Shown here: positions 17,654 to 26,204 of the stretch, piece after piece
How positions within the stretch are numbered: the first letter of the stretch is position 1
Layout of the letters: the number at the start of each line of letters is the position of its first letter
Source of the DNA: Methanoculleus sp.
GTDB taxonomy: Archaea; Halobacteriota; Methanomicrobia; Methanomicrobiales; Methanomicrobiaceae
NCBI GenBank assembly: GCA_011048835.1
Contig: DSDF01000022.1
Coordinates: 1-64,000 of the forward strand
DNA length: 64,000 bases
Direction of reading: 5' to 3'
Notes under the pieces: generated by a model
Seen by the model: only the letters and a program-made list of their open reading frames with translations
Databases searched by the model: none
What the model was told of the DNA's origin: nothing
Translations under genes and position numbers: made by a program

Positions 17654-18539
17654 GGTACTGCAGCACCTCGTCTTCCCGGAGGGTGTGGACGTCGATGCCC
17701 GGCATGGCCTCGCCGAGCCCTCTGCTCACCCGGGCCAGGACAGCGGGATCGTCGTAACTATTGACCGCCTCCACGATGGCGCGGGCCATCCGCTCCGGGT
17801 GCCGGGAGAGGAAAATCCCCGATCCCACGAAGACGCCGTCCGCCCCCATCTGCATCATCAGGGCGGCATCCGCAGGCGTGGCGATGCCTCCCGCGGAGAA
17901 ATTGACCGTCGGAAGGCGTCCCATGCGGGCGCACTCGTCCACCAGCGCGGCCGGAGCCTCGATGGTGCGGGCGCGGTCCATCCGCTCCTGCGCACTCATC
18001 CCCTGGAGCTGGCGGATCTCGCCCATGATGGCCCGCATGTGCCGAACAGCCTCCACCACGTTGCCGGTGCCGGCCTCCCCCTTGGTGCGGATCATGGCGG
18101 CGCCCTCGTCGATGCGGCGGAGGGCCTCGCCGAGGTTCCGGGCACCGCAGACGAACGGCACGGTGAATTTCGTTTTCTCGATATGGTATTCCTCATCCGC
18201 GGGGGTGAGGACCTCGCTCTCGTCGATCATATCCACCCCGACGGCTTCGAGCACCTGCGCTTCTACCGTGTGCCCGATCCGGACCTTGCCCATCACCGGG
18301 ATGGAGACCGCGTCGATGATCTCGGCGATAATCTGCGGGTCGGCCATCCTGGCCACACCGCCCATTTTCCTGATATCGGCGGGCACCCTTTCGAGCGCCA
18401 TGACGGCCACCGCGCCTGCTTCCTCGGCAATCCTTGCCTGGTCGGCGTTCACCACATCCATGATGACGCCGCCCTTCTGCATGGAGGCAAAGCCCCGTTT
18501 GATAAGCTCGGTGCCGAATTTTAACTCCTCGAGCTTCAT
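17643..18539 (-). CDS. pdxS: Pyridoxal 5'-phosphate synthase subunit PdxS
   Basis: Builds PLP from ribose 5-phosphate, glyceraldehyde 3-phosphate and ammonia. The 298 residues follow the very conserved family: [35 protein letters not shown] (spanning about residues 15-49), [41 protein letters not shown] with the active-site lysine, [29 protein letters not shown], and [30 protein letters not shown]. The ATG directly follows the TAA of cbiB. Confidence 0.97.
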   Translation of the reverse strand: MKLEELKFGTELIKRGFASMQKGGVIMDVVNADQARIAEEAGAVAVMALERVPADIRKMGGVARMADPQIIAEIIDAVSIPVMGKVRIGHTVEAQVLEAVGVDMIDESEVLTPADEEYHIEKTKFTVPFVCGARNLGEALRRIDEGAAMIRTKGEAGTGNVVEAVRHMRAIMGEIRQLQGMSAQERMDRARTIEAPAALVDECARMGRLPTVNFSAGGIATPADAALMMQMGADGVFVGSGIFLSRHPERMARAIVEAVNSYDDPAVLARVSRGLGEAMPGIDVHTLREDEVLQYRGR

Positions 18540-19463
18540 TTACCATAGATATGTCGGTACAAGGGTAATAAACACGAGGGTGGTGCCGAAAAGGAGGGCG
18601 GCGAGCAGGGTCACGGCCCGGACCGCGGCGACGATCTCCGCTCCCGCCTCCTGAAGGCTCCGCGCGTCCTCGCCGATCACATACTCCCCCGGCTTTTCGA
18701 ATCTGATGCCCACCCCGCCGGCCATCACGGCCATGGGAATGCCGCCGTTGATCCCGGGGCGCTTGCGGGCATCGCGCCGCCACATCCGCAGGGCGGGCTG
18801 CAGCCTTCCCTTCGTCGCAAAATACAGCAGGAGCAAAAGGCCGGTCAGGCGAGCGGGCACGAGGTTGAGCAGGTCGTCGAGGCGCGCCGGAAACCACCCG
18901 AGCAGGGCCCGTTCGTCTTTGTAGCCCAGCATGGCGTCCATCGTATTCACCGCACGGTAAAAAGCCGCCCCCCCGAGGCCGAAGAGCGTGTAGAAAAAGA
19001 GCGGCGAGACGATGCTATCCACCAGGTTTTCGGTCATGGACTCGTATGCCGCCGATCGCACCCCCGCCTCGTCGAGGGTGCCGGTGGCGCGGGAGACAAG
19101 GTAGCCAACCTTCTCCCTGCCTCCCTCCATCCCCCCTTCGAGGGCCTGCTCGACCGCACCAACATGCTCCTCGAGGCAGCGCCAGGCAAAACAGAGCTTG
19201 AGCAGCACGGGCCCGGCAACGATGAGGAGGAGCGGTGGCGCCGCCATGTCGACGAGGAGAAAAGGGAGAGCAAAGAGGGAGGCGGTCGCGAGGGCGCCCA
19301 CGAGGCCCGCACTGCGCTGCAGCGACGCCGGATAGCGTCCGGGCTGTCCCCACCACCCGATGAACCTGCCAAGATGGGCGGTGGGGTGCAACGCGTTCGG
19401 CGGGTCGCCGAAGACCCGGTCGACCGCCAGCGAAAGACAGAGGATCAGCGCCGGGAAAGCCAT
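18540..19463 (-). CDS. cbiB: Adenosylcobinamide-phosphate synthase CbiB/CobD
   Basis: A membrane enzyme that attaches the aminopropanol arm (or its phosphate) to adenosylcobyrate in cobalamin and corrinoid synthesis, needed for methyltransferases of methanogenesis. The 307 residues show CLSLAVDRVFGDPPNALHPTAHLGRFIGWW at the N-terminus (about residues 9-38), EHVGAVEQALEGG, YLVSRATGTLDEAGVRSAAYESMTENLVDSIVSPLFFY (about 106-143), and GGIPMAVMAGGVGIRFEKPGEYVIG near the end. Several hydrophobic helices are present. It overlaps the upstream membrane-protein gene by 19 bp and abuts pdxS. Confidence 0.95.
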   Translation of the reverse strand: MAFPALILCLSLAVDRVFGDPPNALHPTAHLGRFIGWWGQPGRYPASLQRSAGLVGALATASLFALPFLLVDMAAPPLLLIVAGPVLLKLCFAWRCLEEHVGAVEQALEGGMEGGREKVGYLVSRATGTLDEAGVRSAAYESMTENLVDSIVSPLFFYTLFGLGGAAFYRAVNTMDAMLGYKDERALLGWFPARLDDLLNLVPARLTGLLLLLYFATKGRLQPALRMWRRDARKRPGINGGIPMAVMAGGVGIRFEKPGEYVIGEDARSLQEAGAEIVAAVRAVTLLAALLFGTTLVFITLVPTYLW

Positions 19464-19969
19464 GCAACGAGGACCGCGCCCGAGAGCGCCGCAACGGCCC
19501 CATAATTGAGGATATCAACCCTCTCGACCATCCAGGCACCATACATCATGCCCGCAGCAAGAAGGAGGAGCACGACCAGTACAGGAAATGACCGATCCGG
19601 TTCGGGCGAGGCGACCTCGACGGGCGGCGCCTCGAGCACCTGTTCCTGTTTGGTGACGAACCTGCTGACATGCACGGCAAGAGTGCCCCGGTGCATGCCG
19701 TAGCCGGTGATCACGGCGAGATCGAACGACCCTTCGAACGCGTTCTCGTACAGGGGGATGCGGAACTCCTGCCGTTCCCTGAGATAGAGGTTCTCGTGGA
19801 AAAATTCCGTGAACGGAGCAGAATTGTCGGAGGAGAGGGTCAGGTGGACGGGAGGGCCGTGGTTGACGATGTCGAGGACCAGCGTCTCGCCCGCAGAAAT
19901 CTCCACCCGGGAAGGCACCTCGACACTGTTGATCCCCCGGCGGTTGATGTCGATCGCTGCCTGCACCAT
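19445..19969 (-). CDS. Membrane-anchored beta-domain protein, function unknown
   Basis: About 174 residues. The N-terminal 125 form a soluble beta-rich domain (INRRGINSVEVPSRVEISAGETLVLDIVNHG, about residues 7-37, then LYLRERQEFRIPLYENAFEGSFDLAVITGYG, about 60-90). Two C-terminal membrane helices follow (VLVVLLLLAAGMMYGAWMV and YGAVAALSGAVLVAWLSRR). The domain looks like an immunoglobulin-type fold; similar proteins are found next to Trm112 and purA in other Methanomicrobiales and haloarchaea, but I know no function. The ATG at 19969 has GAGGAACC as ribosome site and lies 8 bp after the Trm112 gene. Confidence 0.72.
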   Translation of the reverse strand: MVQAAIDINRRGINSVEVPSRVEISAGETLVLDIVNHGPPVHLTLSSDNSAPFTEFFHENLYLRERQEFRIPLYENAFEGSFDLAVITGYGMHRGTLAVHVSRFVTKQEQVLEAPPVEVASPEPDRSFPVLVVLLLLAAGMMYGAWMVERVDILNYGAVAALSGAVLVAWLSRR

Positions 19970-19976
19970 CGGTTCC

Positions 19977-20174
19977 TCAGCACTCCTCGTCGGTCCGGGG
20001 GAGAAGATCGGGAATTCCCTCATGGATAGGATATTCCACGTCGCAGGCGGCGCAGTAGAGCACCCCCTCGAGGATCTCCTCCTCTCCGTCGCCTCGTTCC
20101 TTCATCTCGTCCACCCGGAGATCAAGGTCACCTTTGCAGACCGGGCAGCAGAGGATTGCCATGGTCGACCGCAT
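19977..20174 (-). CDS. Trm112-family zinc protein
   Basis: A 65-residue zinc-binding protein. CCPVCKGDL near the N-terminus and CAACDVEYPIHEGIPDLLP near the C-terminus give the two CxxC pairs of Trm112-like proteins. In archaea and eukaryotes Trm112 activates several RNA and protein methyltransferases by binding them; the partner here is not evident. The ATG at 20174 overlaps the purA stop as TGATG and gives [11 protein letters not shown], which fits the usual family start; MAILCCP from 20162 is the alternative. Confidence 0.85.
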   Translation of the reverse strand: MRSTMAILCCPVCKGDLDLRVDEMKERGDGEEEILEGVLYCAACDVEYPIHEGIPDLLPRTDEEC

Positions 20175-21184
20175 CACAGCTCATCCCTCAGATCGATGAT
20201 CTGCGAAATATCGGGACCGGTGGAGATCAGCCCGACCGGGGCGCCGATGTCCTCTTCCGCCTGCTCGATAAACTCCCGGGCTTTTTTCGAGAGCCGGTCC
20301 GCGGTGGTCACCCCGAAGCAGTCGGGGTCGACATGGTCGATGCCGGTGATCGCCGCCACGGTGCAGCCGTTGATCATGGCCGAGTAGCGGGCCATCTCGC
20401 CGTCCCAGACGCCGATGCGGCGCTCCCGGTGGGTGATGGTGCCATATTCGACGATCCCGAGGCGATGCGACTCCTCGCGGGTCATCTCGGTGCCGAACGG
20501 CCCCTCTCCCACCCGGGTGGGATAGGCCTTGAAGACCACGATGACGTCGTCGATCCGGGTGGGGCCGACGCCGTTGTCGGCGGCGATCTGGGAAGCCGAG
20601 GTGTCCTTGCTCGTCACGAAGGGGTAGGTCCCGAAATAGAGGGAGATGCCGAACCCCTGGGTCCCCTCCAGGATGACGTTCTCTCCCCGGTCCAGGGCTC
20701 CGTTTACCTCCTCGGCCACGTCGGTGATGAACCTTGCGAGCTCAGGCACATCTTTGGCCTGCCGTGCGATCCGCATCACCCGGTCGACATTGGCGGGCCC
20801 GCACCCGGTGCCCGTCGAGCCGATGGTCTTGGCGAGATGTGAATCCCCGCGGTCACGCCGGATATGGTCCTCTTCGATGATGCTGCACCGCTTGTCGACA
20901 AAGATCCGGTCGGCCACCCCGAGCTCGTTCACCTCATGGAGAAACACCCGGGGGTCCACGAGCACACCGCTCCCGATGCAGAGCCGCGTTTGTGGGTACA
21001 CGAAACCCGACGGCACCATGCGGATACCGTACTCCCGCTCTCCGGCCTTGACGGTGTGGCCGGCATTGGGCCCCACCCCGCCCCGGGATATCACCGACGG
21101 GCGGTCATGATATGCGATGTGTGCAACGATCTTTCCTTTCCCCTCGTCACCAAAAAAACCGCCGACAACTATTGTACAGCTCAT
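20174..21184 (-). CDS. purA: Adenylosuccinate synthetase, short archaeal form
   Basis: Joins IMP and aspartate using GTP in AMP synthesis. The 336 residues are shorter than the ~430-residue bacterial enzyme but match the archaeal form. Motifs are [13 protein letters not shown] (phosphate loop), [12 protein letters not shown] with the catalytic His, [44 protein letters not shown] (spanning about residues 167-195) and [15 protein letters not shown]. The ATG at 21184 starts at MSCTIVVGG; longer in-frame extensions upstream are not conserved in type. A TTTATTG TATA-like box is about 30-40 bp upstream. Beyond lies the ORB-bearing intergenic region. Confidence 0.96.
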   Translation of the reverse strand: MSCTIVVGGFFGDEGKGKIVAHIAYHDRPSVISRGGVGPNAGHTVKAGEREYGIRMVPSGFVYPQTRLCIGSGVLVDPRVFLHEVNELGVADRIFVDKRCSIIEEDHIRRDRGDSHLAKTIGSTGTGCGPANVDRVMRIARQAKDVPELARFITDVAEEVNGALDRGENVILEGTQGFGISLYFGTYPFVTSKDTSASQIAADNGVGPTRIDDVIVVFKAYPTRVGEGPFGTEMTREESHRLGIVEYGTITHRERRIGVWDGEMARYSAMINGCTVAAITGIDHVDPDCFGVTTADRLSKKAREFIEQAEEDIGAPVGLISTGPDISQIIDLRDEL

Positions 21185-21350
21185 TGTTGTATCATGTAGG
21201 GTGGAGCAGTTCATAGCAATAAAGATTGATATGTGAAGCGAACCGTGAGCACACCCCTCGAGCCCCACCCGTACATCTGCTGCCGAACGACGGTAAAAAG
21301 ATAAATGTATATCGTATTTTATTCAAAAATACCTGTGAATATACGTTTTT

Positions 21351-21370
21351 GCAGTGGAAATCAAGGGGTC
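21351..21370 (+). repeat. Origin recognition box-like motif, copy 1
   Basis: Reads GCAGTGGAAATCAAGGGGTC. The core GTGGAAA and the G-string GGGGT match the archaeal ORB consensus recognised by Orc1/Cdc6; the left half of the dyad (TCCA) is degenerate. Confidence 0.6.
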
Positions 21371-21623
21371 ATGGCGCTCCTGCACATCGCGACGACATGT
21401 GTCAGGTACCCCCGATCGCCGCGCATATTCGCAGCATGAGAAAAACCTATTGAAATTTTAAGATTATGCATATTTTATACCTTTTTCGGAATCTCTGACC
21501 GGCAGGGAGTGATCGACATCCGCATTTATTGCCATCTCGAGTGCGGATTGCCGAAACGAGGTGCTGTACAGCACGGCTTTCGACGACCGTACCGATCGGT
21601 GTGCCATCACGCTTTTTCGACAT

Positions 21624-21645
21624 CTCCAGTGGAAATAAAGGGGTT
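21624..21645 (+). repeat. Origin recognition box-like motif, copy 2
   Basis: Contains CTCCAGTGGAAATAAAGGGG followed by TT. The short dyad TCCAGTGGA and the G-string are both present, a close match to the archaeal ORB. Confidence 0.75.
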
Positions 21646-21756
21646 CATCCCATCTTTTGCCTGACCGCTGCGAATACGGACATCGTCGGACGGTGGTCCC
21701 AGAATTAAAATTTATATCACCGTTTGTATTAAAAAAATGGTTGCAAAATATTCCTC

Positions 21757-22914
21757 TCAGAGCCCGGCCAGAAATGCCTCAATACGATCGAGGGCAACCC
21801 GCAGGTTGTCACGCGACACGGCATAGGCGCATCGCAGGTGGCCCCCGGCACACGCCCCGAACACCCGTCCCGGCACCACCGCGACCCCCTGCTCGGTCAG
21901 CAGGCGCTCGGCGAATTCGAGATCGGATAGACCGGTTTCCGCGACCGAGGGGAAGGCGTAAAACGCCCCCTTCGGCATGTGGCAGGGAAGGCCGATGCGG
22001 TTTAACCCGCGGACGAACATATTCCGGCGGATGCAGTACTCCCGCACCATTGCATCGCGTTCCCTGCTGCCGCGCCGGAGCGCCTCGATCGCCGCCACCT
22101 GGGCCATTACGGGAGCGCACATCATGACGTACTGGTGGATCTTCATCGCCGCGTCGCAGATTTCCTTCGGCGCGCAGAGGAACCCGATCCGCCACCCGGT
22201 CATGGCATAGGCCTTGGAAAACCCGTTCAGCGTGATGGTCCGCTCCCGCAGGTCGTCCACCGCCACCGCAGACGTCGGGGAGCCCTCATAGGTGAGCTCC
22301 GCGTAGATCTCGTCGCTGATCAGCAGCAGGTCCTGGTCCACGATGACCTCGGCGATCGCCCGGTAGTCCGCATCCCGCATCACCCCGCCCGTGGGGTTGT
22401 TGGGGAAATTGATCACCACGGCCTTGGTCTTCGGGGTGACCGCCTCCGCAAGCGCATCCGCGGTCAGCCTGAACTCGTCCTCCTCGCGGCACTGCACCGG
22501 CACCGGAATCCCGCCGGCGAGCATCACGCAGGGCGAGTGGGCCACAAACGAGGGTTCGGCGACGATCACCTCGTCCCCGGGGTCGACGACCGTCCTGATG
22601 GCAACGTCGAATGCTTCCGAGACCCCACTGGTCACCACGATCTCCGTCTCGGGGCTGTAGCGGATGGAAAAGCGGTCGTCGAGATAGCGGGCGATCTCCC
22701 GGCAGAGTGCGGGCATCCCCCGGTTGGCGGTATACGACGTCGAACCCAGCTCGATGGAATAAATCGCCGCCTCGCAGATACTCCACGGGGTGGCGAAATC
22801 GGGCTCTCCCACCCCGAGGGAGACGACATCTTCCCTGTCCTGGACCAGGTCGAAAAATTTCCTGATCCCGGAGGGGGGAATGGCCCGGGCCTGTGCTGCG
22901 ACGAAATCTCTCAT
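21757..22914 (-). CDS. PLP-dependent aminotransferase, class I/II
   Basis: A 385-residue aspartate/aromatic aminotransferase-type enzyme. VSLGVGEPDFATPW is the N-terminal substrate loop, TSYTANRGMPALCREIARY follows, VINFPNNPTGGVM holds the Asn that contacts PLP, LLISDEIYAELTY the Asp/Tyr pair, and NGFSKAYAMTGWRIGFLCAP the lysine that forms the Schiff base. The GHLRCAYAVS segment carries the conserved C-terminal Arg that binds the substrate carboxylate. Exact amino-acid specificity cannot be read from sequence. Its ATG overlaps the end of the Lrp gene by 4 bp (ATGA), so that regulator may control or sense the same amino acid. Confidence 0.92.
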   Translation of the reverse strand: MRDFVAAQARAIPPSGIRKFFDLVQDREDVVSLGVGEPDFATPWSICEAAIYSIELGSTSYTANRGMPALCREIARYLDDRFSIRYSPETEIVVTSGVSEAFDVAIRTVVDPGDEVIVAEPSFVAHSPCVMLAGGIPVPVQCREEDEFRLTADALAEAVTPKTKAVVINFPNNPTGGVMRDADYRAIAEVIVDQDLLLISDEIYAELTYEGSPTSAVAVDDLRERTITLNGFSKAYAMTGWRIGFLCAPKEICDAAMKIHQYVMMCAPVMAQVAAIEALRRGSRERDAMVREYCIRRNMFVRGLNRIGLPCHMPKGAFYAFPSVAETGLSDLEFAERLLTEQGVAVVPGRVFGACAGGHLRCAYAVSRDNLRVALDRIEAFLAGL

Positions 22915-23414
22915 GGAATCACATCAGAGTGAAATGGGAAGGCGGTCGCCTCCCCCCGCTCGAAGAACGTATGCCCGTTTTCCTTGTACGTCTTCATGAT
23001 GAGGATCGTCGCCGTTTCCCGGATATGGTCCATGGGGGCGATCTGCTCGGCCACAAACGAGGTGATCTCGTGGATGTTGCTGCCCACGACCATCACCTGG
23101 AGGTCGTAGACGCCGGAGATGAGGCGGATACTGCGCACCTGCGAAAACCGCGCGATGCGCTCGGCGATTTTGTCGTACCCGAAATCGCGTTCGGGGCTGA
23201 CCTTCAGCTCGATGATCGCCGCCACCTCGGGCTCGCCGGCCTGCTCCCAGTCCACCACGGCCCGGTATTTGCGGATCACCCCCTGCTCTTCCAGAATGCG
23301 GATGCGCGTGGCGACCTCCTCTTCGGAGAGATCGGCCATTTCAGATAGATTGCGTACCGGGATGTTGCTGTCGTCCTCGAGTATTGTGAGCAGTATGCGG
23401 TCTTTATCGTCCAT
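22911..23414 (-). CDS. Lrp/AsnC-family transcription regulator
   Basis: A 167-residue feast/famine regulator. An N-terminal HTH (MDDKDRILLTILEDDSNIPVRNLSEMADLSEEEVATRIRILEEQGVIRKYRAVVDW, about residues 1-56) is followed by the RAM ligand domain (VAAIIELKVSPERDFGYDKIAERIARFSQVRSIRLISGVYDLQVMVVG). The C-terminal tail is 20 residues longer than usual. The ATG at 23414 has GGTGAT four bases upstream; an ATG at 23420 overlapping the cdc6 stop (TGATG) is the alternative. It lies between cdc6 and the aminotransferase in one operon. Confidence 0.9.
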   Translation of the reverse strand: MDDKDRILLTILEDDSNIPVRNLSEMADLSEEEVATRIRILEEQGVIRKYRAVVDWEQAGEPEVAAIIELKVSPERDFGYDKIAERIARFSQVRSIRLISGVYDLQVMVVGSNIHEITSFVAEQIAPMDHIRETATILIMKTYKENGHTFFERGEATAFPFHSDVIP

Positions 23415-23419
23415 TAGCA

Positions 23420-24703
23420 TCACCTGAATAGCGTTTTAAATCGCGCCGTATCGATTTCGTTCAACCGTTCGTCATTGAGCCGGGTGTCCTTGAGGAGGGT
23501 GTCCCAGATCTTTTTGGTGCCGGTGCCAAATGACATCTCCTTGGTCCTGCCGTACCGGCCCCTGCTCACCACGCGCGCGTTGATCACGCCGAGCATGTTC
23601 AGCTCGGAGATGAGATCGGTGATGCGGCGGTGGGTGAGCACGTCGAGGTCCAGAATCCGTGCCACCTCGCGGTAGACCTGCGCGACCTCACCCGTCGTAA
23701 AGACATCCTTGTTGAGCTTGGTCAGGAAAAGCATCGAATAGAGAACCGCTTTGCTCTGCGTCGGGAGTGTGGAGACGCACTCGATGAGGCTGTCGGTCTC
23801 GATCCGCTGCATTGCCGCTCTCACGTTGGTCTCGGCGACCCGGTCCGTGTTCTCCCGCTCCGCAAGCTCCCCCGAGACGCGAAGAAGATCGAGCGCCCGG
23901 CGCGCGTCCCCGTGCTCCTGCGCGGCGAGGGCTGCACAGAGGGGGATGACCCCGTCATCCAGCGCTCCAGCGACAAACGCCACGTCGGCCCTCTGCTGGA
24001 GAATGTCCACGAGCTGCATCGCGTTGTATGGCGGAAAGACGATCTCCTCTTCCGAGAGCGAGGAGAGCACGCGCGGGTCGAGGAAATCGGTGAACCGGAG
24101 ATCGTTGGAGATCCCGATGATGCTCACCTTCGAATCCTTCAGGTCGGAGTTGATGCGGGTAAGGTTGTAGAGCGTCTCGTCGCCGCTCTTTTTCACCAGC
24201 TTGTCGATCTCGTCGAGGACAATGACATGCACCCCGCCCATCGCCTCCATCTGGTTCTTGAGCTCGGCGTACACCTGGTCGGTGGGCCACCCGGTCATGG
24301 GGATGCTGGTCCTGGGGCGATCGCTCGCACGGGCATCGGAATCATCCAGGTAGTTGGCGATCTGGGCGAGCACCCGGTACTGGGTATCGATCACCTCGCA
24401 GTTGAGGTGGATGACATGGCAGGCAGTACCCATTTCACTGCTGGCATTCTCCAGTTCTCGTCCCACGTACCGCACACAGGCGGTCTTTCCAGTCCCCGTT
24501 TTCCCGTAGATAAGAATATTGGAGGGCGTCTCATCCCGGAGAGACGATGCGAGGATCGAGGCGATGGAATCGATCTGGGGCTTTCTGTGGGGGAGCACGT
24601 TCGGGCAGTAGGAATGCCGGAGCACTTCCCGGTTTTTGAATATGCTTGTATTATGGAGGAACTTTTTAAACAATCCCATTGAGGGGCTTTCTTCATCGGA
24701 CAT
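23420..24703 (-). CDS. cdc6: Origin recognition protein Orc1/Cdc6
   Basis: Binds origin recognition boxes and loads the MCM helicase at archaeal replication origins. The 427 residues show an AAA+ ATPase: ILIYGKTGTGKTACVRYVG (Walker A), VHVIVLDEIDKLVKKSGDETLYNL (Walker B and lid), IIGISNDLRFTDFLDPRVLSSLSEEEIVFPPYNA (sensor 1 and the initiator-specific Arg region, about residues 205-238), and HGDARRALDLLRVSGELAE (sensor 2). The C-terminal 90 residues (HRRITDLISELNMLGVINARVVSRGRYGRTKEMSFG) form the winged helix that contacts the ORB. The ATG at 24703 starts MSDEESPSMGLF. ORB-like boxes lie immediately upstream, the normal layout of an archaeal origin. Confidence 0.96.
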   Translation of the reverse strand: MSDEESPSMGLFKKFLHNTSIFKNREVLRHSYCPNVLPHRKPQIDSIASILASSLRDETPSNILIYGKTGTGKTACVRYVGRELENASSEMGTACHVIHLNCEVIDTQYRVLAQIANYLDDSDARASDRPRTSIPMTGWPTDQVYAELKNQMEAMGGVHVIVLDEIDKLVKKSGDETLYNLTRINSDLKDSKVSIIGISNDLRFTDFLDPRVLSSLSEEEIVFPPYNAMQLVDILQQRADVAFVAGALDDGVIPLCAALAAQEHGDARRALDLLRVSGELAERENTDRVAETNVRAAMQRIETDSLIECVSTLPTQSKAVLYSMLFLTKLNKDVFTTGEVAQVYREVARILDLDVLTHRRITDLISELNMLGVINARVVSRGRYGRTKEMSFGTGTKKIWDTLLKDTRLNDERLNEIDTARFKTLFR

Positions 24704-24780
24704 ATCTACTCCAGAGCGCACGGGGAAAGCACAGTACCACCAATGCACGATCCAGTATATGTGATCATCTGAATCCTATT

Positions 24781-24802
24781 AACCCCTTTGTTTCCAGTGG
24801 AG
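24781..24802 (-). repeat. Origin recognition box-like motif, copy 3
   Basis: On the minus strand: CTCCACTGGAAACAAAGGGG followed by TT. This is the best match in the window, with an intact TCCACTGGA dyad and GGGG string. Confidence 0.85.
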
Positions 24803-24900
24803 CCGGCCCGGGCATACAAAACCCTGCTTCCTCGATAGCCACAGGATTTGAAGCACTCACCGGGGAATTGTCGACGCTCCCGGAGGAGGGTTGAAGGCCC

Positions 24901-24921
24901 ACCCCATGATTTCAAGTGGAG
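24901..24921 (-). repeat. Origin recognition box-like motif, copy 4
   Basis: On the minus strand: CTCCACTTGAAATCATGGGG then T. One change in the dyad (ACTTGAA for ACTGGAA) but the G-string is kept. Confidence 0.65.
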
Positions 24922-25105
24922 AGCTATGATGAGAAGACCTTCTTCTCATCAATATCAAAATAGGAGAAGACTCATTGATCAATCTCTCGTTCATGGTACT
25001 TAAGGTATCCGAATCGCGATCCGATCCCGCGGAAAAGCTTCCGGCAGGAGGAAGTCCCGAGTGCGGATTTGTGGCATGAGGAGAGGCGGCCGTGCACTCG
25101 ACTGG

Positions 25106-25126
25106 CTCCACTGGAAATGAAAGGGT
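25106..25126 (+). repeat. Origin recognition box-like motif, copy 5
   Basis: On the plus strand: CTCCACTGGAAATGAAAGGG then T. The dyad is intact and it faces copies 3 and 4 across the AT-rich centre. Confidence 0.75.
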
Positions 25127-25197
25127 CTCCCATCTCCTGGTCAACAACTTCCCACACCGACCACTATCCTCATCAGATCTCCCGTCAATGAGGATGC

Positions 25198-25686
25198 ATG
25201 GATCCGAGCCATATCAGGGATATTCCCCTCGCCGTTTCAGTCATCACGGTCTCCACGAGCCGGGATACATCCACCGACAGGAGTGGTCCGGTAGTCAGGG
25301 ATCTTCTCTCCTCCGCGTCCATCCCGGTGGTGCGGTCCCGCATCGTTCCCGACGATATCGAGGAGATCCGGCGCGAGCTCTTTGCTTCACTCGAGGTTGC
25401 CAACTGCGTGATCTTTTCGGGGGGGACGGGCCTCACCTCCGATGACTGCACCATCGAGGCCATCGAGCCCCTCCTCGAAAAAACCATGCCGGGGTTCGGT
25501 GAACTCTTTCGATCGCTCAGCGTCCGGGATATCGGGACCCGCGCGCTGCTCTCCCGCGCCCTCGGGGGGGTGACCCGGGGCAAAGCGGTCTTCTGTATCC
25601 CGGGGTCGACCGGGGCCGCGGACCTTGCGGTCCGGGAACTGATCATCCCGCAGCTCGCACACGTACTGACCCACGCGTCGCAGTAG
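25198..25686 (+). CDS. moaB: Molybdenum cofactor biosynthesis protein MoaB/MogA-type
   Basis: A 162-residue molybdopterin-binding-fold protein that adenylates molybdopterin before metal insertion; methanogens need it for formylmethanofuran dehydrogenase (tungsten or molybdenum). Motifs are VSVITVSTSRDTSTDRSGPVV at the N-terminus, IVPDDIEEIRREL, VIFSGGTGLTSDDCTIEAI (the conserved GGTG-T-DDxT loop) and GKAVFCIPGSTGAADLAV. GAGG lies five bases before the ATG. It is the first plus-strand gene to the right of the probable origin. Confidence 0.95.
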   Translation: MDPSHIRDIPLAVSVITVSTSRDTSTDRSGPVVRDLLSSASIPVVRSRIVPDDIEEIRRELFASLEVANCVIFSGGTGLTSDDCTIEAIEPLLEKTMPGFGELFRSLSVRDIGTRALLSRALGGVTRGKAVFCIPGSTGAADLAVRELIIPQLAHVLTHASQ

Positions 25687-25691
25687 AGGGG

Positions 25692-26204
25692 TCAGCGGTA
25701 GACATCGAGGAGGGCGACCCGCTCCCGGACCAGTTCGGGAAGGCGGTCCTTCCCGACGATCGCCAATTCCTCGCGTGGTATCCCGAAAAGATCCATCAGG
25801 CGACGTTTTTTTGCATCGTCAATCTCTTCCCAGTCTTCCTCGACGAAACAGACGAGGGCACGGAGGGCGTCGCGTGCGCCGGGCGAAGGCGGGCAGATGC
25901 AGACGTACCCCGCGTTGGCACCGCAATGAATGCCGAACCGCACAGCGTCCAGCACCTGCCTGCTTCCCGCGGCATAGAGCAGGGATTCCATTTCAAATGA
26001 ATTTGCAATCGGGCTTTCTCCAAAAAAGGAACGCTGTGCATGATCGAGGGCGGCGGCGACGTGAGCGCTTCCGGCCATATGCGCGGCATTGAACACAACG
26101 ATCCGCACCCCGAAGCGGTCGGCGATCTCCCGTAGATGTGCGAGGAAATCAGCTTCGTCATCCACCGAAAACCGGGCCTGTGCGATATCGCAGTCCACCT
26201 TCAT
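25692..26204 (-). CDS. cgi121: KEOPS complex subunit Cgi121
   Basis: A 170-residue protein of the Cgi121/TPRKB family. KEOPS makes t6A in tRNAs that read ANN codons; Cgi121 binds tRNA and helps Bud32. The family's key segment is seen as ANSFEMESLLYAAGSRQVLDAVRFGIHCGA (about residues 66-95), with the AHMAGSAHVAAALDHAQRSFF helix before it. The C-terminal part (LMDLFGIPREELAIVGKDRLPELVRERVALLDVY) also fits. It overlaps the end of hel308 by 4 bp, so it is translated from the same mRNA. Other KEOPS genes are not in the window. Confidence 0.85.
   Translation of the reverse strand: MKVDCDIAQARFSVDDEADFLAHLREIADRFGVRIVVFNAAHMAGSAHVAAALDHAQRSFFGESPIANSFEMESLLYAAGSRQVLDAVRFGIHCGANAGYVCICPPSPGARDALRALVCFVEEDWEEIDDAKKRRLMDLFGIPREELAIVGKDRLPELVRERVALLDVYR

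Larger units (their letters stand above)
21185..21756. other. AT-rich non-coding region with two ORB-like boxes, possible origin element
   Basis: A 572-bp gap between purA and the aminotransferase gene with no convincing reading frame. It holds two origin-recognition-box-like motifs on the plus strand (21351-21370 and 21624-21645). Between them is an AT-rich stretch at about 21431-21490 (tattgaaattttaagatta, gcatattttatacctttttc) that could unwind. An orc1/cdc6 gene lies 1.7 kb further on. The region also carries the purA promoter at its left end. Confidence 0.6.
24704..25197. other. Probable replication origin oriC
   Basis: A 494-bp non-coding region between cdc6 (minus strand) and moaB (plus strand). 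It has two ORB-like boxes on the minus strand (24781-24802 and 24901-24921) and one on the plus strand (25106-25126). Between the inverted boxes is an AT-rich stretch (about 24930-25000, with CATCAATATCAAAATAGGAG and TGATCAATCTCTCGTTCATGG) that could be the unwinding element. Opposed ORBs around an AT-rich region beside orc1/cdc6 is the layout of origins mapped in Pyrococcus and Haloferax (established for those). The cdc6 and moaB promoters must also lie here. Confidence 0.8.

Noticed and set aside
24928-24952. GATGAGAAGACCTTCTTCTCATC hairpin in the origin region as a terminator
   Set aside because: It has no T-tract and sits in the likely unwinding region; it may matter for origin structure, but I cannot support a separate call.
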